NCBI GenBank assembly: GCA_034509925.1
Contig: CM067529.1
Location: forward strand, 9,117,501-9,181,500
Direction of reading: 5' to 3'
Source of the DNA: Hirudinaria manillensis
Lineage: Eukaryota > Annelida > Clitellata > Hirudinida > Hirudinidae
DNA: 64,000 nt
The translations under genes were made by a program, and so were the position numbers. Shown piece by piece: positions 12,445-29,528 of the stretch (positions are counted from its first letter, which is position 1; each line of letters opens with the position of its first letter). The notes beneath the pieces are model-generated. The model saw only the letters and a program-made list of their open reading frames with translations, was not told the DNA's origin and did no database searches.

Positions 12445-13006
12445 TTTTAGCTCATCCCCTGCTCGACTGGGAGCTTGGAAAATGCAAAAAATTATAAAAT
12501 GCTAAATCTGCAGTCACTGAGCAGATGCGCCCTTTTCACATTCGTGTTCTACATCTCAAAGACACTGACAAAAAAGACAAAAACAAAATAAATTGGTGGA
12601 ACCAGGCAAAGGAAGATGTATTATTAATGGTTTAGTTTTTCCTGCTTAAGAATCAGCAAGCTAACTCTTGTATGTCATTACTAAATTAGTATTTAAAGAT
12701 GTTAAATTGAATTCCACTGCTTCCCTTGTAAGAGATGAGGTTACCTAATTTTATTTTGATATTTGTTTATGATTCACGAATAGCTTATTTTGTAAATTAC
12801 GACAATCTCAATTATATCTTGAAGGAATTCAGGTTATTCATCATTTCGCTGGTCGAGCAGCAATCGGCTGGGCTCCTGCGCTGTTGCTACTATAGAGGCT
12901 ATATCAATATGTTAGCCCGCAGCGCTGTGTGGGATGTTTAGAATTGGCGGTGGTGCTTTTGTCGATTACTGATCTTATTGGAAAGAGAAATTTTTAACGA
13001 TCTGAA

Positions 13007-14216
13007 ATGTATTCCAATCGGGTTTTGCTGCTCCTTGTGACAGCTGTTTTTGTAGTGGCAGCAGTCTTATGTCATTTGATTGCAGTTTTAACCAGTCACT
13101 GGCTGAAATCGAGTTCATCATCAAAATCGGATTTTTTAAACTTGGGGCTTTGGGTTGCCTGTTTTCATGACTATGTTCACCCACATGAGGTGATACCTAA
13201 AACTTACGACGGATGTCATGCAATTAGCTCATCATATTACAAAACAATCCAACCGTGGCTCAATCCAGGTAAACATTGCAACTTTGTGGACATGGAGTCT
13301 CATACCCAGATAGCTTCTAATTTGTTTTTTTTTATTTGTCTCCAGCCTGGCTGGTTACAGTGCAGGTGGCAGCCATAATTGGATTAATTCTCCAAGTTAT
13401 TGGAGTTATTTTTGTATTTTTTCTGTTTATTTGGGTGCTATGCAAATGGATTTGTGGACAGAAGAATGACGATTGTTGCCAGAGATGTCTCATTTATGTC
13501 ACTCCAATCCTCTTCATTGTCGCTGGTATGTTTTGCTAATTACTACTTGCACATGAAATTTTCTTACAATAGCTTTTTAGAAGTTGTGTAAATTGTATGT
13601 GATATTTTCTTATTATTTCTATGAAAGGGAACCCCACCAAAAATTTATTGATTCTATATTATTCCATAAATGGGAAACTTTGCATTTACTTTACATTTTC
13701 TTATGAAATGACTACAGTTGCAATGATGGTGCTAAGATGGTTATTTGGATAAGAATATCATTTGTGAAAAGAATGAAAGCATAAATTGGATATTAACAGG
13801 AAATATTAATAAATTAAATTAAATTTTAATAAATTAAAAATTGAGTACCAAAATTAAGCATAATTTAATTACTTGTTGATTTGATTTATAACTAGCTTGT
13901 TTATAAAAAGTTCTTTGCTCAATTGCTGCAAATGTAAATAAGTTGATGTCAAATTATGATTAGTATTACTTAAGAGATTAAATATTTTTCAGGCATGTTC
14001 ATCATGATGGCTGCAATGGCATTTGCTGACAATGCTTTTAAGCTCCAATGCAAGGAATTCTGGGTGGGTGGTGATCCAAACAACAACCAGCTTTCATATT
14101 CATGGGGATTTGAAGTTGCTGCTTGCGTCCTCACCTTCATTTCTGGTGGTCTCCTTATTTGGCTTGCAGTGCTCACAGGTCGCACTCATCCACCATATGC
14201 TCTCGTTGGGAAATGA
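13007..14216 (+). CDS. Claudin/PMP22-superfamily four-transmembrane protein
   Basis: Three exons (13007-13268, 13346-13525, 13993-14216) join in phase through GTAAAC/CTCCAG and GTATGT/TTTCAG introns to give 221 residues, typical of claudins. TM1 spans about residues 5-30 (LLLLVTAVFVVAAVLCHLIA). The first extracellular loop has the family signature W...GLWxxC...C (SHWLKSS, GLWVACFHDY, YDGCHAI). TM2 is VAAIIGLILQVIGVIFVFFLF, and after a Cys-rich cytoplasmic turn TM3 runs through TPILFIVAGMFIMMAAMAFA. A second extracellular loop (KEFWVGG) precedes TM4 near VAACVLTFISGGLLIWLAVL. The protein ends PPYALVGK with no obvious PDZ ligand, unlike vertebrate claudins. It likely sits in the plasma membrane at epithelial contacts or modulates channels. 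Claudin, EMP/PMP22 or CACNG-like subfamily cannot be decided by eye. Confidence 0.88.
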
Positions 14217-16210
14217 TCTACAGGCTCTCTCCTTTCATAACTGCCCATTTAATCTGCTTTTTAAGTTCAATAGCTGGTTGCTAGTTACATCTCCTTGTTT
14301 GACCTTTTGTTTGGCATCGTATGCTGCGTTGACGTGCTGATCTGCACTTGAGACACCCAGGAGGGGTTAACGATCAGTACTTCTTTAGACCACTTTTGTA
14401 TAAACAAGGTTTTTAACGTATCAGTTGATTGGTGTTTTTGAATGTGCCTTTTTCATAATGTTTTAAGTTTGATTCAGTAGAAATTTCTTGAAATTACTCT
14501 GAGGCTTTGAAGATGCTTCTATAAAAGTTTGAGTCTTTTATTTATTTATTTACTTATTTATTTAATCTGGCAATGGCAGTGTTTAAACATAAAATAAATT
14601 AAAGCAGTAGCTCGTCTTCTTAAATGCTCAGTCGGAATGCTTTCTCGCATCTTAGATTTTTGGCCGAGTAGCACCTCAACGTACATATTTCATAATGCTT
14701 AGAAATGCAATTGGAGACTTTGAATTACGAACATTTTAGGATGTTTTGATGTCACTTTAAAGGTTGGTAAATTTGAAGGGCTTTAACTTATCCATTGCTT
14801 TGAGAAATGTGTTAGATTTTCCCAATCAGTGCTAAAACATGAATTGATTGGATTCTTAATTTGAAAATGAGGGACGCAATAAATAACTCAATCATTTCAG
14901 AGTAGAAGTGCAATTAGGACCTTGAGGGTTTAGATCGATAAGAGGGGTGCATCCAGCAGAATTTTTTTCAAGTCTTTAGTTTTGAATCTTGGCATTTCTG
15001 TAAGAGGAAAGGTGGGGAAGTACTGATGATAAGTTGGCTTAGAAGCTGAGGCAGCCTCAGTGAGTCCATGTAATTGTTGCACGCTTCTGCTTTTTCTCAT
15101 TGATAGGAATGGCTGCAGTGGCCACCCAATTATCTTAAGATAATGCAAATTGTCTGATGTGGGAACACAATGATATGACTGGAAATAACCCAACACTGGC
15201 CTTACCCTCATTAGTTCGTCCAAATGAACACACTTTGTCAAAGGCCGATAAACAGTCCAGGTTTAAAAAATTAAATTAAATATTTTTACAAATTAAATCA
15301 GCACTTCATCTGGCCCTGTTGGCCAAGTTATTTTCTTGATCTTTAATACGACCTCCTATTGTACGTTTTTAAACATCAGGTGGGAATATTCCTTCAATAA
15401 GAGGCTTTAGATTTTTAAATCCACTCATTTTAAAGAAAACACATTGCCACAAGGTAATAGTAAATGATTGATATTATTTCTCCAAAATAAATCATTGTAA
15501 TTCTAATTAACAAAAATCAACTACATTCCCAGAAAAATAAGAAAAAAAAAAAACAATTGACTAACGCATGATCTAAAATACAGAGGATGTACATTCCAAG
15601 GTAAAACTACTAACAGTTGGGTCTAATGTTACAAGAAGCTGCCTGAACAGTGGCGATGTATATGTAGCAGTGAACCTGGCAAACAACAGATAAAATATTC
15701 ACCTGAGATGAGGAACCGAACCCTGGAAAGCTCTCAAATCCACCTCTTAAATTACTTATCGCCACTCAAGGCCCTGACAATAAAACGAGTGAGCATCGCA
15801 TGCATTACTGCTACGGCGAAATCTGAAAATAAATATGCTCGAAATATGGCGCACTACCGTCTCCATGTAGAATGAACATTCGAAAAAATTATCTACAAAT
15901 TAACTTATGGGCATACGGCGTTAAAGCAACATAAATACAATTCAGTGCTTTATTAAACTTAAGGGCATGCAGCCTTGCTTTGCAGCATCAATAAAGCTTA
16001 TTAAAAATCTTTAAAGAGATCTTTAAGGTGTCCATCCATGTCCACACATACAACAGGTTCAACATAGCATCATCAGGTTTACTTTTTCCAAGACATGCAA
16101 AATCACATTGACGAAACAAACGTTTGCAAGTTTGCAGAAATAATCAAAAATGCTTGAATATGATAAATTAAACAAAAAACAAATAAACTATCTACAACTC
16201 TGAAAATAAA
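14217..16210. other. Convergent intergenic region (claudin-like 3' end and TET 3' end)
   Basis: The left part is the claudin-like 3' UTR, with ATAAAATAAATTAAAG near 14590 as a likely polyadenylation region. The right part to 16210 is the TET 3' UTR. In between is a 103-codon minus-strand frame (14930-15241) treated separately. Nothing else is supported. Confidence 0.55.
14930..15241 (-). CDS. Uncertain 103-codon open frame
   Basis: This minus-strand frame is open from about 15241 to a stop at 14930. Its C-terminal half has fairly protein-like composition (MRKSRSVQQLHGL, FPTFPLTEMPRFKTKDLKK, ending LLDAPLLSI). A possible 52-bp intron (GTAAGG...CACATCAG) lies within it, which would be short but not impossible here. 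No domain, start context or upstream exon is recognised. It may be a small gene, a terminal exon or chance. Confidence 0.2.
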   Translation of the reverse strand: MTKCVHLDELMRVRPVLGYFQSYHCVPTSDNLHYLKIIGWPLQPFLSMRKSRSVQQLHGLTEAASASKPTYHQYFPTFPLTEMPRFKTKDLKKILLDAPLLSI

Positions 16211-19200
16211 TTAATGCTTCTTATCCAAAATGAAAGGTGACAAAAACGAGCCAACAGCACCATCAGAGTGACTAAACTTATTAGAAGGCCCTTGAACGGC
16301 CATCGCTTGCATGCCTTCTTTAGGCTTAATTTGTTGCCATCTCAGATCATCAAAGAATTCATTTAAGCATTGTGGATTTGATTGTTTTGGTGGAACCTTT
16401 TCCATTGGAAAACCTAATAGATAGTTGTCATTCTCAAAAGTTCCAGGAACTCGGGATGAATTTGGATGCTGGCGCAGGGTAGATTCAGTCCATGGGTGAA
16501 AATTAACGTCACACTGATGCTGCTCCTGCTTAAAAGGAAATATATTGTCGGGCTCCCTTTTAATGTTTAAATCATGAACTAAAGTAGGTTCTTCTTGGAG
16601 GCACTTTTGTGAGGCAAGTGTCATCTCTTCCACCTTCTTTTCTCTTCTTTCCTTGAGTTTCTTTTCGTATTCCGCCCTGCCGTGCTGAGCTCGGTTCAAG
16701 CTTTTGTGTTGATAGAAGACAAGGGACATTCTAGTGGGCTGTGATCTGTCAGGATGCTTTAATGCAGTTGTAGCATGAAGCTCTCTTTTTGCTACCTCAA
16801 AAAGCAGCGAACCGTGCGTCAGTGCGATAGCAACGCCTCCGATGCTTCCATCTCGAAATACATCACAATTATTTGTGAAAATTTCCAATTTCTGCCCGAC
16901 TTGTGGCTTCAGGTTTTCATCTTTGTTGTCAATTTGGATGGATGGAGTATAATCAGTTGCTACTAAGGCATTCAATTTTCCATCTTCATTAGTAACATTC
17001 CTGTGATTAGTGGAAGATGCAAGAGACCCTGGAAATGTGGGAGCCAAATTTTGATACAAATGTTGGTGGCCTGGAAAAATATCGCTGGAAATATTTGGAA
17101 ACATCGGAGTGTGGGCCTCTCGGTTTTGCTTAGTCAAACAAAGAAAATTGTCTTGTGACTTGTTAAAGTTAAACTGAGATGTCCATTTCTCATTAACTTG
17201 TGATGCTTCTACAGGCAATAATTTCTTGTTACTGAAGTTACAGACAGAAGAAATCGTGGAAGGCAACAAGTTAATCTCATGCTTTACGCTATTTCCCTTT
17301 GCAATAGAACAAGATTCGCTGCAGTTTTCATTTATTGTCTGAGCATGGAAAGAATCTGATTTTGAAGCAGATGGTCTTTGAGTTGAATTTGAGTCATTGT
17401 CTTTGAACTTTCTAAAATTTGAAAGACTGGACACAAACTGAGAAAAGGCTGGTAGTACCGTGGATGAGCCTTTGGCTGCTACTGGGTTGGGGGAAATAAA
17501 ACCAACCACCCTGCCAGTTTCCCTGGGCTTGAGACAAATGTTATACATAGATGCATTTCTCAGAATTGGTGCATAGTTGTGTACTTTATTAATGTAACTT
17601 TTTTGAGGTAAGGGAACAGTTTTCTTGTATTTTCTTACAATACTTCCAAAGTTATTCCAACACATTTTCTTCTTTAGACTGGCCTTTGCTAGTCTCTGTT
17701 TACGCTTGCACATATAAGGCGTGGCCCTTATCCTCATAATAGATGGGAAGGAAGCAAGGCACTCTAATGCACCAGATTTCATTTTCCTAATTATGCCTTC
17801 CCTGCTCCCAAACTCATCTGTAGAGTCCAGAACACACAAGGGCAGCACGTGCAACTGTTCATCTTCAGGCTTTTCCAAACCCCTGTGCTTGGTCAAAGTA
17901 AGTACCTGTCAAGAAAACATTAATTGCAAAAAAAAATGTATTCCTGCATGCCCCACATGCATGCCTTGAATTTATAAAGAAGGGCTTTGTTAATAGATAC
18001 AAGATGTAACTGCAGAATTTGCTAATAAGTAACTATTTTGGCAATTGTGAACATACAATGTCATACAAATAATATTTTCTTTATCACAATAATAAATAGT
18101 GACATATAACGATGACGACGACGACGACGATGATGATGATAGCACCATTGACGGAAACAGTTAGCAACACAAATACATTAAAAAAATATTCCCAGGAAAC
18201 CTACAGTAGTGCAACCATTGTTCATGTTGTTGAAATCTTTGTGTGAATGTGTGCAGAAATCAACCACTGCAGTCACACCAGACCAAGGACGACCAGGTTT
18301 GTATCCCAAGCGACAACTGGAAGCCACAGACTCAAACATGGTCTGCAATTTGTTTGGATGGATGGAAGGATGGATGGGTGGGTGGATGGATGGAAAAAAA
18401 TAATAATAAAATTGGATTAAATTAAAATAATAAAATGAAAGTGAAATAATTTTATATCAAACCTGATTCTTGAAGGAGGTCGGTGCCACCTTCTGGTAAA
18501 TGGGTGCAACCGTAGTGGCAAGAGTCTGCAAATGATGCTCCAATATGAGTTCCTGTCAAAAGTAGCCAGGGTCATTTGGCGCTAATTAATTTGTGACTCC
18601 ATTCAACGTTTGGCAAACCTCCTCGGCATTATTCTTCAGATGAAACTTTCTGGGAGAAGTGCTACGTGCGAATTTACATCCATTGTAGTACATGCTCCAA
18701 GAACAACCAAAACTAAACGAGGCACCGCCAGAAGATTCGTTCCATCCTTGGCAGGCGCAAGTTTTCCTATCAAGAATGAGACAAATTATAATTATTCTTG
18801 CTGAAGGTACCAATTCAGTAAGATATTGATAAATTGTAAAAAAAAAAATAAGTCACCTCTCATTTGTGGCACATCGTCTCTCTGTAGCTTCTCCATATTT
18901 AGGCAAGGTGATTCTCAGATAATCATAGAGCTCAGTGGCATGATCTTCTGGCAAACCATCCCATAAGCAAATACCAATTACCATGACAGAACTACTGCAA
19001 TAGTGGTACCTTATTTGTCTGATTAAAACTAGGACTTTCTCGTTCAAACTAGATCTCCGAATTATCTAAAATTTAATGAAATACAATTAGATTTTGAATA
19101 AATAAAGACCAATCAATGGTTAACACAAACCCATTTGGCAATAGGACATCCTTGAGTACTTTTGCCTTCCTTTCCAGTAAATATGACTTTCTCCAATCTC

Positions 19201-19578
19201 AGTTCACTGTCTCCGATGTTCAACCTGTTAAAACATGAAATGTTTCTTAGAAAAATAAATAAAATTCAGAACAACTCAAGAAATTCACTCACCTTTTCTT
19301 AATCATCTCTCTCACTTCTGGAATAGACCCTGCAACTCCCAGTTGAGTATAGAATGGACCATCCTGAGCCTCATCATAAGGCCCTGCATAAATGAAAAAT
19401 AGGTTAATTTTCAATGCACACAGAACTCTAGTGCTGAGAAAATAATTTGTGTAAACATGTCTATAAAATGCACTTTGAAATATGGTGGCGGATATGTCAT
19501 TACAGAAATTATTAGTTAAAGTACTAGTCTCATCAATAAATTATAAATAAAACTATTGCTTCAGTGCATTTTATTAAT

Positions 19579-19640
<62 letters not shown>

Positions 19641-21383
19641 TAATAATAATATTGCAGTCAAACAATCCAAAACATGCTCTTAAGATTCTTATAATTCTGT
19701 TTAAGAACAAATCCAGGTGAAACAAACATCAGACAAAAAAATCTATGTCAAACAAATGTGTGTTGAAGACTTAAAAATTAAATGACTAAATCCCAGAAAA
19801 TCTATGGGTTATCCACTACTCATTATTCAACTATTTCAGAGAGCACTTATTAAAGAGACTTCTTTTCAATCCTAATGACATAATTTGATATAATATTCAT
19901 CAATAATAATAATAAATAATAAAAGACAAGAAGAACTTGTTGCAATATTAAATTTGCCAAGTAATATATTAATAGGATGTGTTAAAAAAGCCACTTAGCA
20001 GAAGATGGAGTAATACAAAAATATCGGTCATGGTACCATCTCAGTGCGAAAGCTCCACTCCCTGCTTGTACGTTGGTACTGAAATATTCTGAGCAAATAA
20101 ATAAATCTCAAAAATGAAATGTTTGTTGAAACATTTCAATTGTCCAAGCCAGATATAAAAATTAACACACTCTAAACACAGGGCGTTTGGAAACCAATAC
20201 TTTAGAATAGGCAATAGTTTTAATACCAACGTCTCGTGGTAATAGGATGTTCGGAAGCTGTTAGGCACAGGGTAAAACGCACTGACTCAATGTATTGAAA
20301 TGATGGTCTACTTATTGCAATCGCCCCTCATTGGAATGTAACTAATAATAGCATTTCTTAAACTGACGTACTAAAGCCATAAAAATAGAAACATTTTGCC
20401 ATAAATCCATTAAACATTTTAAAACATGAAGCAGGGCCAGCACTGAGTACATTCACAATAACAGATAATAAAGTTATTTCAAACATTCAAATACTTGATT
20501 GAAAGTTCATTAAAAAAAACCCACTTGGAACTCTACAGTTGCACTTTGGAAATTCTTCAATCTGATTGAGGACCAATCTTTCAAAATATTTTCCTTCTGA
20601 CTGAGTTTGAGAATTAGAAGAATTGGATGTAGCATCAGATTTGTCAAATTTTGGGTGCATATCATTTCCTGATACAAATTTTTCTTCTGGCTTTAACATT
20701 TCAAGCTTGCAACAATCCTCAGCAAATGAAGGTTTTTTGATGTTGATGGAAATGCCCTGAGATGAAGTACCTTCAAATTGTTTTGATATCAATCTGTGCC
20801 AGTTCAGATCTATTGGTTTTGCTTCTGGCACATTCACTCGGAAGCATTTGATGTCATTTGATGAAATAAATGCTACGCCTGGTAGGTTTTCATTCACTGA
20901 GCTTGGAATTTGGTCTTTTTTGAAATTTTTGTTCTTTTGTGACATGATTAAATTATCTGAGGAACTAACAAAACTTTCTTCCTTTCTTGGATAATTCCAT
21001 TGATTGATAGATGAAGTTTTATTCATGTCTTGACATGGAGAAGCATTAAACCAACGTAAATCCATTGGAGTATTGTCCTGCTGAATGTTTTTATTTGCAA
21101 AGCATGACTTAGAGGGTATGTCAGATTCCAAACCATTGTGTTCAACATCCTTCATTTTCAGATGAGAATTGAAGTACTGACTTTTATCATTTTTTCCAGA
21201 GTTCTTACTTAGTCCAGAGGCCCAAGGGTTCCAGATTTGAGGCTTTTCATTTGCTTTTGTAATGTGATTTAAATTCTCATGACTTTTCTCAACTTTAATG
21301 CCATCAAGTTTGGTTTCATTTCCTACTTTACAATCAGATAGCCATGACGCCAAAGTTCCCAAAGAAACATTATCCATTTTCAT
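16211..21383 (-). CDS. TET: TET methylcytosine dioxygenase (Fe(II)/2-oxoglutarate dependent), no CXXC module visible
   Basis: Oxidises 5-methylcytosine in DNA in the nucleus. Eight exons: about 21383-20522, 19387-19290, 19227-19132, 19068-18856, 18766-18605, 18555-18467, 18350-18207 and 17908-16211; about 1,120 residues. The first exon is Ser/Asn/Lys-rich and ends [12 protein letters not shown], the start of the Cys-rich domain. Next come [76 protein letters not shown]-like [18 protein letters not shown] and the iron motif HSHKD (His-x-Asp). The last exon has [12 protein letters not shown] and DEFGS, then a low-complexity insert, then [22 protein letters not shown] (distal iron His) and [12 protein letters not shown] (2-oxoglutarate Arg and Ser). 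All catalytic ligands are present. An in-frame TGA lies just before Met 21383, which supports that start or a splice acceptor there. No CXXC zinc finger is encoded in the window. Confidence 0.95.
18111..18140. repeat. GAC/GAT trinucleotide repeat in a TET intron
   Basis: A short run of GAC followed by GAT units lies in the intron between TET exons 7 and 8. It is an ordinary microsatellite. Confidence 0.9.
18356..18394. repeat. GGAT tetranucleotide repeat in a TET intron
   Basis: An imperfect (GGAT)n tract with GGGT and GGAA variants lies just upstream, in TET orientation, of the exon with the HSHKD motif. On the minus strand it gives a C/T/A-rich tract near the 3' splice site. The same motif recurs in a PTPN23 intron at 31799-31841. 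Confidence 0.9.
19581..19650. repeat. (TAA)n microsatellite
   Basis: About 70 bp of AAT/TAA units with a single AAC interruption lies in the 1.1-kb intron after TET exon 1. Confidence 0.95.
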
Positions 21384-24331
21384 ATTGACCTTAGTCCTTC
21401 AGAAATCCAAATGTAGACATCGCCCAAACTTTTTTACAAAACTTCATCGGTGGGTAACTGTTAATTAACTTTTAAAATCTCCTTTTATTCCGATATTTGA
21501 TGATGTTGAAGCTTGCACCTTGGAAACCGCAATAACACATAAAAAACACGGTGTTGACAATATGTAAAATTAACGTGAAGTTGCAAACGAGCTGCAATAA
21601 CATCGAGTGCATGAGTTACCTACCCTGCGAGCTTTAAAGGCCTCTCAACCGAAACAGCATCCAAATTCCCACCGATGCATACAAACGTACATGACTCCAA
21701 TCACATAACAAACATTTATCGAAAGCAGTGATGGCACAGGTTAAGGCTTCGTCTTAATATTTGATTCCTTGTAAATTGTCGATTTAGTAAAAGTATTACG
21801 AGTAAATTTTAACAATTACTCAGTTTGTACTATATTATTGCTCCAATTTCATAAAGCATAGAGAATTGCATTTTCAGAGTCAGACTAGGTTTAAAAGCAG
21901 GGGATTAGAAAAAATTATAATCCTCTTCTTACGCAACGTTACAGTGTGTGTCATCAAAGTATTCTAAAAAGTCCAAAGTAATCAATCGTTAACTTGTAGA
22001 AAGCTAGTTAGTTAAGTTCCAAAAATATTTTGGCGTGACATGGACGACGCCCATAATAATAATAGTTACTACATACACAATAATACTAGCAGAGATTTCG
22101 CACATCTTGTTATTTGATCTTAAAGATAGCTTCAAAAGAGGCCAACTTTTATAAGGCAAGGTATTCTGCAAAGTATTATATTGTATATATTAAAATTATA
22201 TTCACTCCATTTTATTTCAATTATTAATAATCCGACAGTGCATGGTCAGGAGACATGCATGCGTAAAGATCATTTGTAGCAAAAGAAAACATGGTGTTAA
22301 ACCATTTCCATTCGAACTTGGTTACGAATTCACCAGAGATAACAATATTTCTACATTAATTTTTAAGTTTTTCTTGGTTTGGCGCAGTCATCCCTGTCCG
22401 CACGTGCCAAACATTTTCCCGGAAGACGTGGTCATAGATCAGAAATAATATATTATACGCTAATGCATTCGTGTATACGTAGATACGTAGCATTGTCGGA
22501 TCTCAGATCTGGGATATATTGCCTTCTGACCTTACTAAAGTCCAGTGACGTTTCACTGCGTCCTTAGAAATCTCTGCATTTAAAGTATTGCTTGAACAGA
22601 CTTCGCCACAATAAAACTTGGAATCGTTGTCATTATTATGTCTAAAATAACAACAAATAAAGTCAGTAAGGTGTCGTCCATAACTTCTCAAAAGTTTGTT
22701 CATTTTTGACACCTTATTCTAAAAATTTGCATTTGTATTCTACATCCACTTCCTCTTTCTACATATACATGTACTTCTATACTATACCACTACCTTATGA
22801 TTAATGTGATTATAAGGCTCCTGTTGGAAAACCGTTTAAAGTTTATTAAAAAATCAAAAACTTATATGAAAGAAATGCTGTTGGTAAAACATAAATACAT
22901 TTTTACTATTTTATAATTTTGACCCAGGCCCAGGCACATAGGGCACTTGAAAAGCGAAATCCATCTAAAGTCTTGGAATTTACAAAATAATTGTGCTTCA
23001 AACATAGTTTTGGATAGACAGGACTCACAATAGCATTTGACCTTCAATCATTCAGTAGGTATAAATTAAAGTAAGCGTTAATGCAGAGAGTTGAGCTATT
23101 CAAAAATAGAACTTTTATGATACAGGTGTGATTAAAAATTTGGAGATAACTGAGAAGTAGTTTTTAATATTGCTTTTATTAACTTATAGAATTTATAAAA
23201 TAGATAACCACGTCAATCCGATTATCCTTTCCGTCGCTTATCATGACTTCCCTTTTCACATTGTGCATTAAAACGATTAAAAACACATATTTGAATGGTT
23301 GTGTTAATACAATGTTTAAATCTTCAGAGCTCTTGCAAACTTTCAGCAGGTGATTTATAATACCTTGGCGTGGGGTGCAAAATTTGAAAGAGGGAGAAGA
23401 ATTTAATGTTGAGGCCAAAATTTGAGGAAATTTAATAACGGGAGGGGACCCAAGACCTATATTTTTATGTATAAAAATATTAAATCTAAAGGTTGAATTT
23501 CCTTTCCCGGTCGCCAATCTTTAAAAAATTGATTCCTTGTGAATAGCATGGCTGACCCCAACCACCAGATTCGCCCCTGCCCAGTAAACGCTTCGTTTAC
23601 TGTTTTCTTGTGAAAAATGCAGAGACCTTTCCCAGATGAATCCATCGCGTGGCGTAGAATGGGTGACGAAGCTTCTGATCCTTGCTCTTAGATTAGTCGT
23701 CTACTGTTGCTTGAAAATGTGGCTTCAGTATCTTGATTGAATAATTCCTCGAATTTGCCGCATTATAATGCCACACATCTTTTATTTCATGTAGGTAATT
23801 GAAACGAGTGAACATAAGATACGCTTATCCACAAAATTATGCTGTTAGATAATAACGTTTAGCTTTTGCTTTGATTCACATTAGTAATGTGGTTGATTGT
23901 AATAATATTATGATATGGAAATTCTGAATTATAAAAAACTACCTGAAGTTACGATTTGACATTCATTGTTGACAAAAGTCCTATTTACGTACTGATGTAG
24001 ATATTATTTGGCCGTCGTTTTGAATTTAAAGATGTTCATTTAGTTTTAAATGTTAATTATGAAGCCGATATTGAAATCTGAATGGGGATTATATTATCTG
24101 CATTTAATGTACTCAATGCACGGAAGTAATCTCTACTTGCGTCTACCTGTTATAACATCGTCCACTCATATGACAGTTGCCTTGTCAGTTGACAGTTTTA
24201 TGCTGAGTAAGCGTTTTTGAAATATTCGCTTTTCTAATTTTTTTTTAATTGCAATTAACTTTTCAGAATTGAACAATCTTTTATTTCTATTCATTGTAGC
24301 ACATCTTGAGTGATACATTTATTAGAAAAAA
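21384..24331. other. Divergent intergenic region between TET and the iminopeptidase
   Basis: TET (-) and the iminopeptidase (+) are transcribed away from this 2.9-kb block. It contains a weak Cys-rich candidate (22503-23044). The open frames on the minus strand at 23179-23645 have repeat-like composition and no domains. No CXXC zinc-finger gene is seen here, although in vertebrates a CXXC gene neighbours TET2. Confidence 0.5.
22503..23044 (-). CDS. Weak candidate two-exon Cys-rich gene fragment
   Basis: On the minus strand, VKCYCESCLSKT...FKCPMC (about 23044-22900) could begin after a TTGAAG acceptor. About 22725-22503, after TTTTTAG, reads MNKLLRSYGRHLTDF, then KFYCGEVCSSN and KDAVKRHWTLV before a stop. 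Paired cysteines (CYCESC, CPMC, ICCYF, YCGEVC) suggest a zinc-binding module. No family is recognised, no start is seen, and a splice joining the two blocks is only inferred. Alternatives are a domesticated transposon zinc finger or chance. Confidence 0.22.
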
Positions 24332-26103
<1,772 letters not shown>

Positions 26104-26739
26104 ATCGAGTAACATTCACAGCAGCAAAAAAGAATTCAAAATTAGATCATTTTTAAGATTTTCAACATTCACAATAAACTCAGTGAAAATTTTTTTGGTC
26201 AGTAATAGCTTTGGTGTTTTCTTACTTTATCTTTGTTGGTCCCCAGCATTCCCTTGCCTTGTTTGTCTTTTTTAAAGCCTGTAATGGATTATGATTATGA
26301 TTTAGAAGAACATTGAATGTTTATAGGTTAAAGTTGATGCTAAGATTTACTTGAGATCTGACATCCAGGGAAGGCAGCAAGGTTTGAGCAGCATGCAATT
26401 TCTAATGTTAAATGTAAACAAAAATTAATGCCTTTGTCATGTGCTGGTTTTATTGTAAATTTATGAAGTAATTGAAAAGGTTTTGATGTCAGTTTGCTTA
26501 CAGCTTTTGGGTTTGGGGTGTTGGTACTAAGACATCTTGATTTGATGTGAAAATAGCTGAGTTTGTGATGGTGCTGGCTTTTCATCAATGATGATGATGA
26601 TGATGCTGCAGGAGCTGACGTGTTTCTGGCTTGAGTTTTAGGGAGGTTCTTGGCAGTACATGTAGATGAGTTAATGGCAATTAGATTAATTGAGCTTAAG
26701 GTCATACATTGCTAAGTTGAACCAACGGCTGTAAGGCTT

Positions 26740-29528
<2,789 letters not shown>

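Larger units (their letters stand above)
10898..13006. other. Intergenic region between PLAA and the claudin-like gene, head to head
   Basis: PLAA (-) and the claudin-like gene (+) diverge from here, so both 5' regions lie inside it. The middle holds a decayed LINE fragment (11595-11990) and a 47-bp tandem duplication (12351-12444). A block at 12150-12240 is made of A/T palindromes built on ATAATTATAATTA. The short open frame at 12735-12941 has no supporting features. Confidence 0.6.

Noticed and set aside
12735..12941. 68-codon frame just upstream of the claudin-like start
   Set aside because: No domain, and it falls in the probable 5' region of the claudin-like gene. Nothing supports translation.
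23179..23645. Two overlapping minus-strand frames
   Set aside because: Repeat-like composition, no domain and no splice logic; likely chance or repeat-derived.
26340..26705. 121-codon minus-strand frame considered as a last MAPK15 exon
   Set aside because: Joining it to the previous exon would need an intron of about 30 bp, shorter than any other here, and the stretch overlaps the likely 3' UTR. A connection remains unproven, so it was left out of the gene model.
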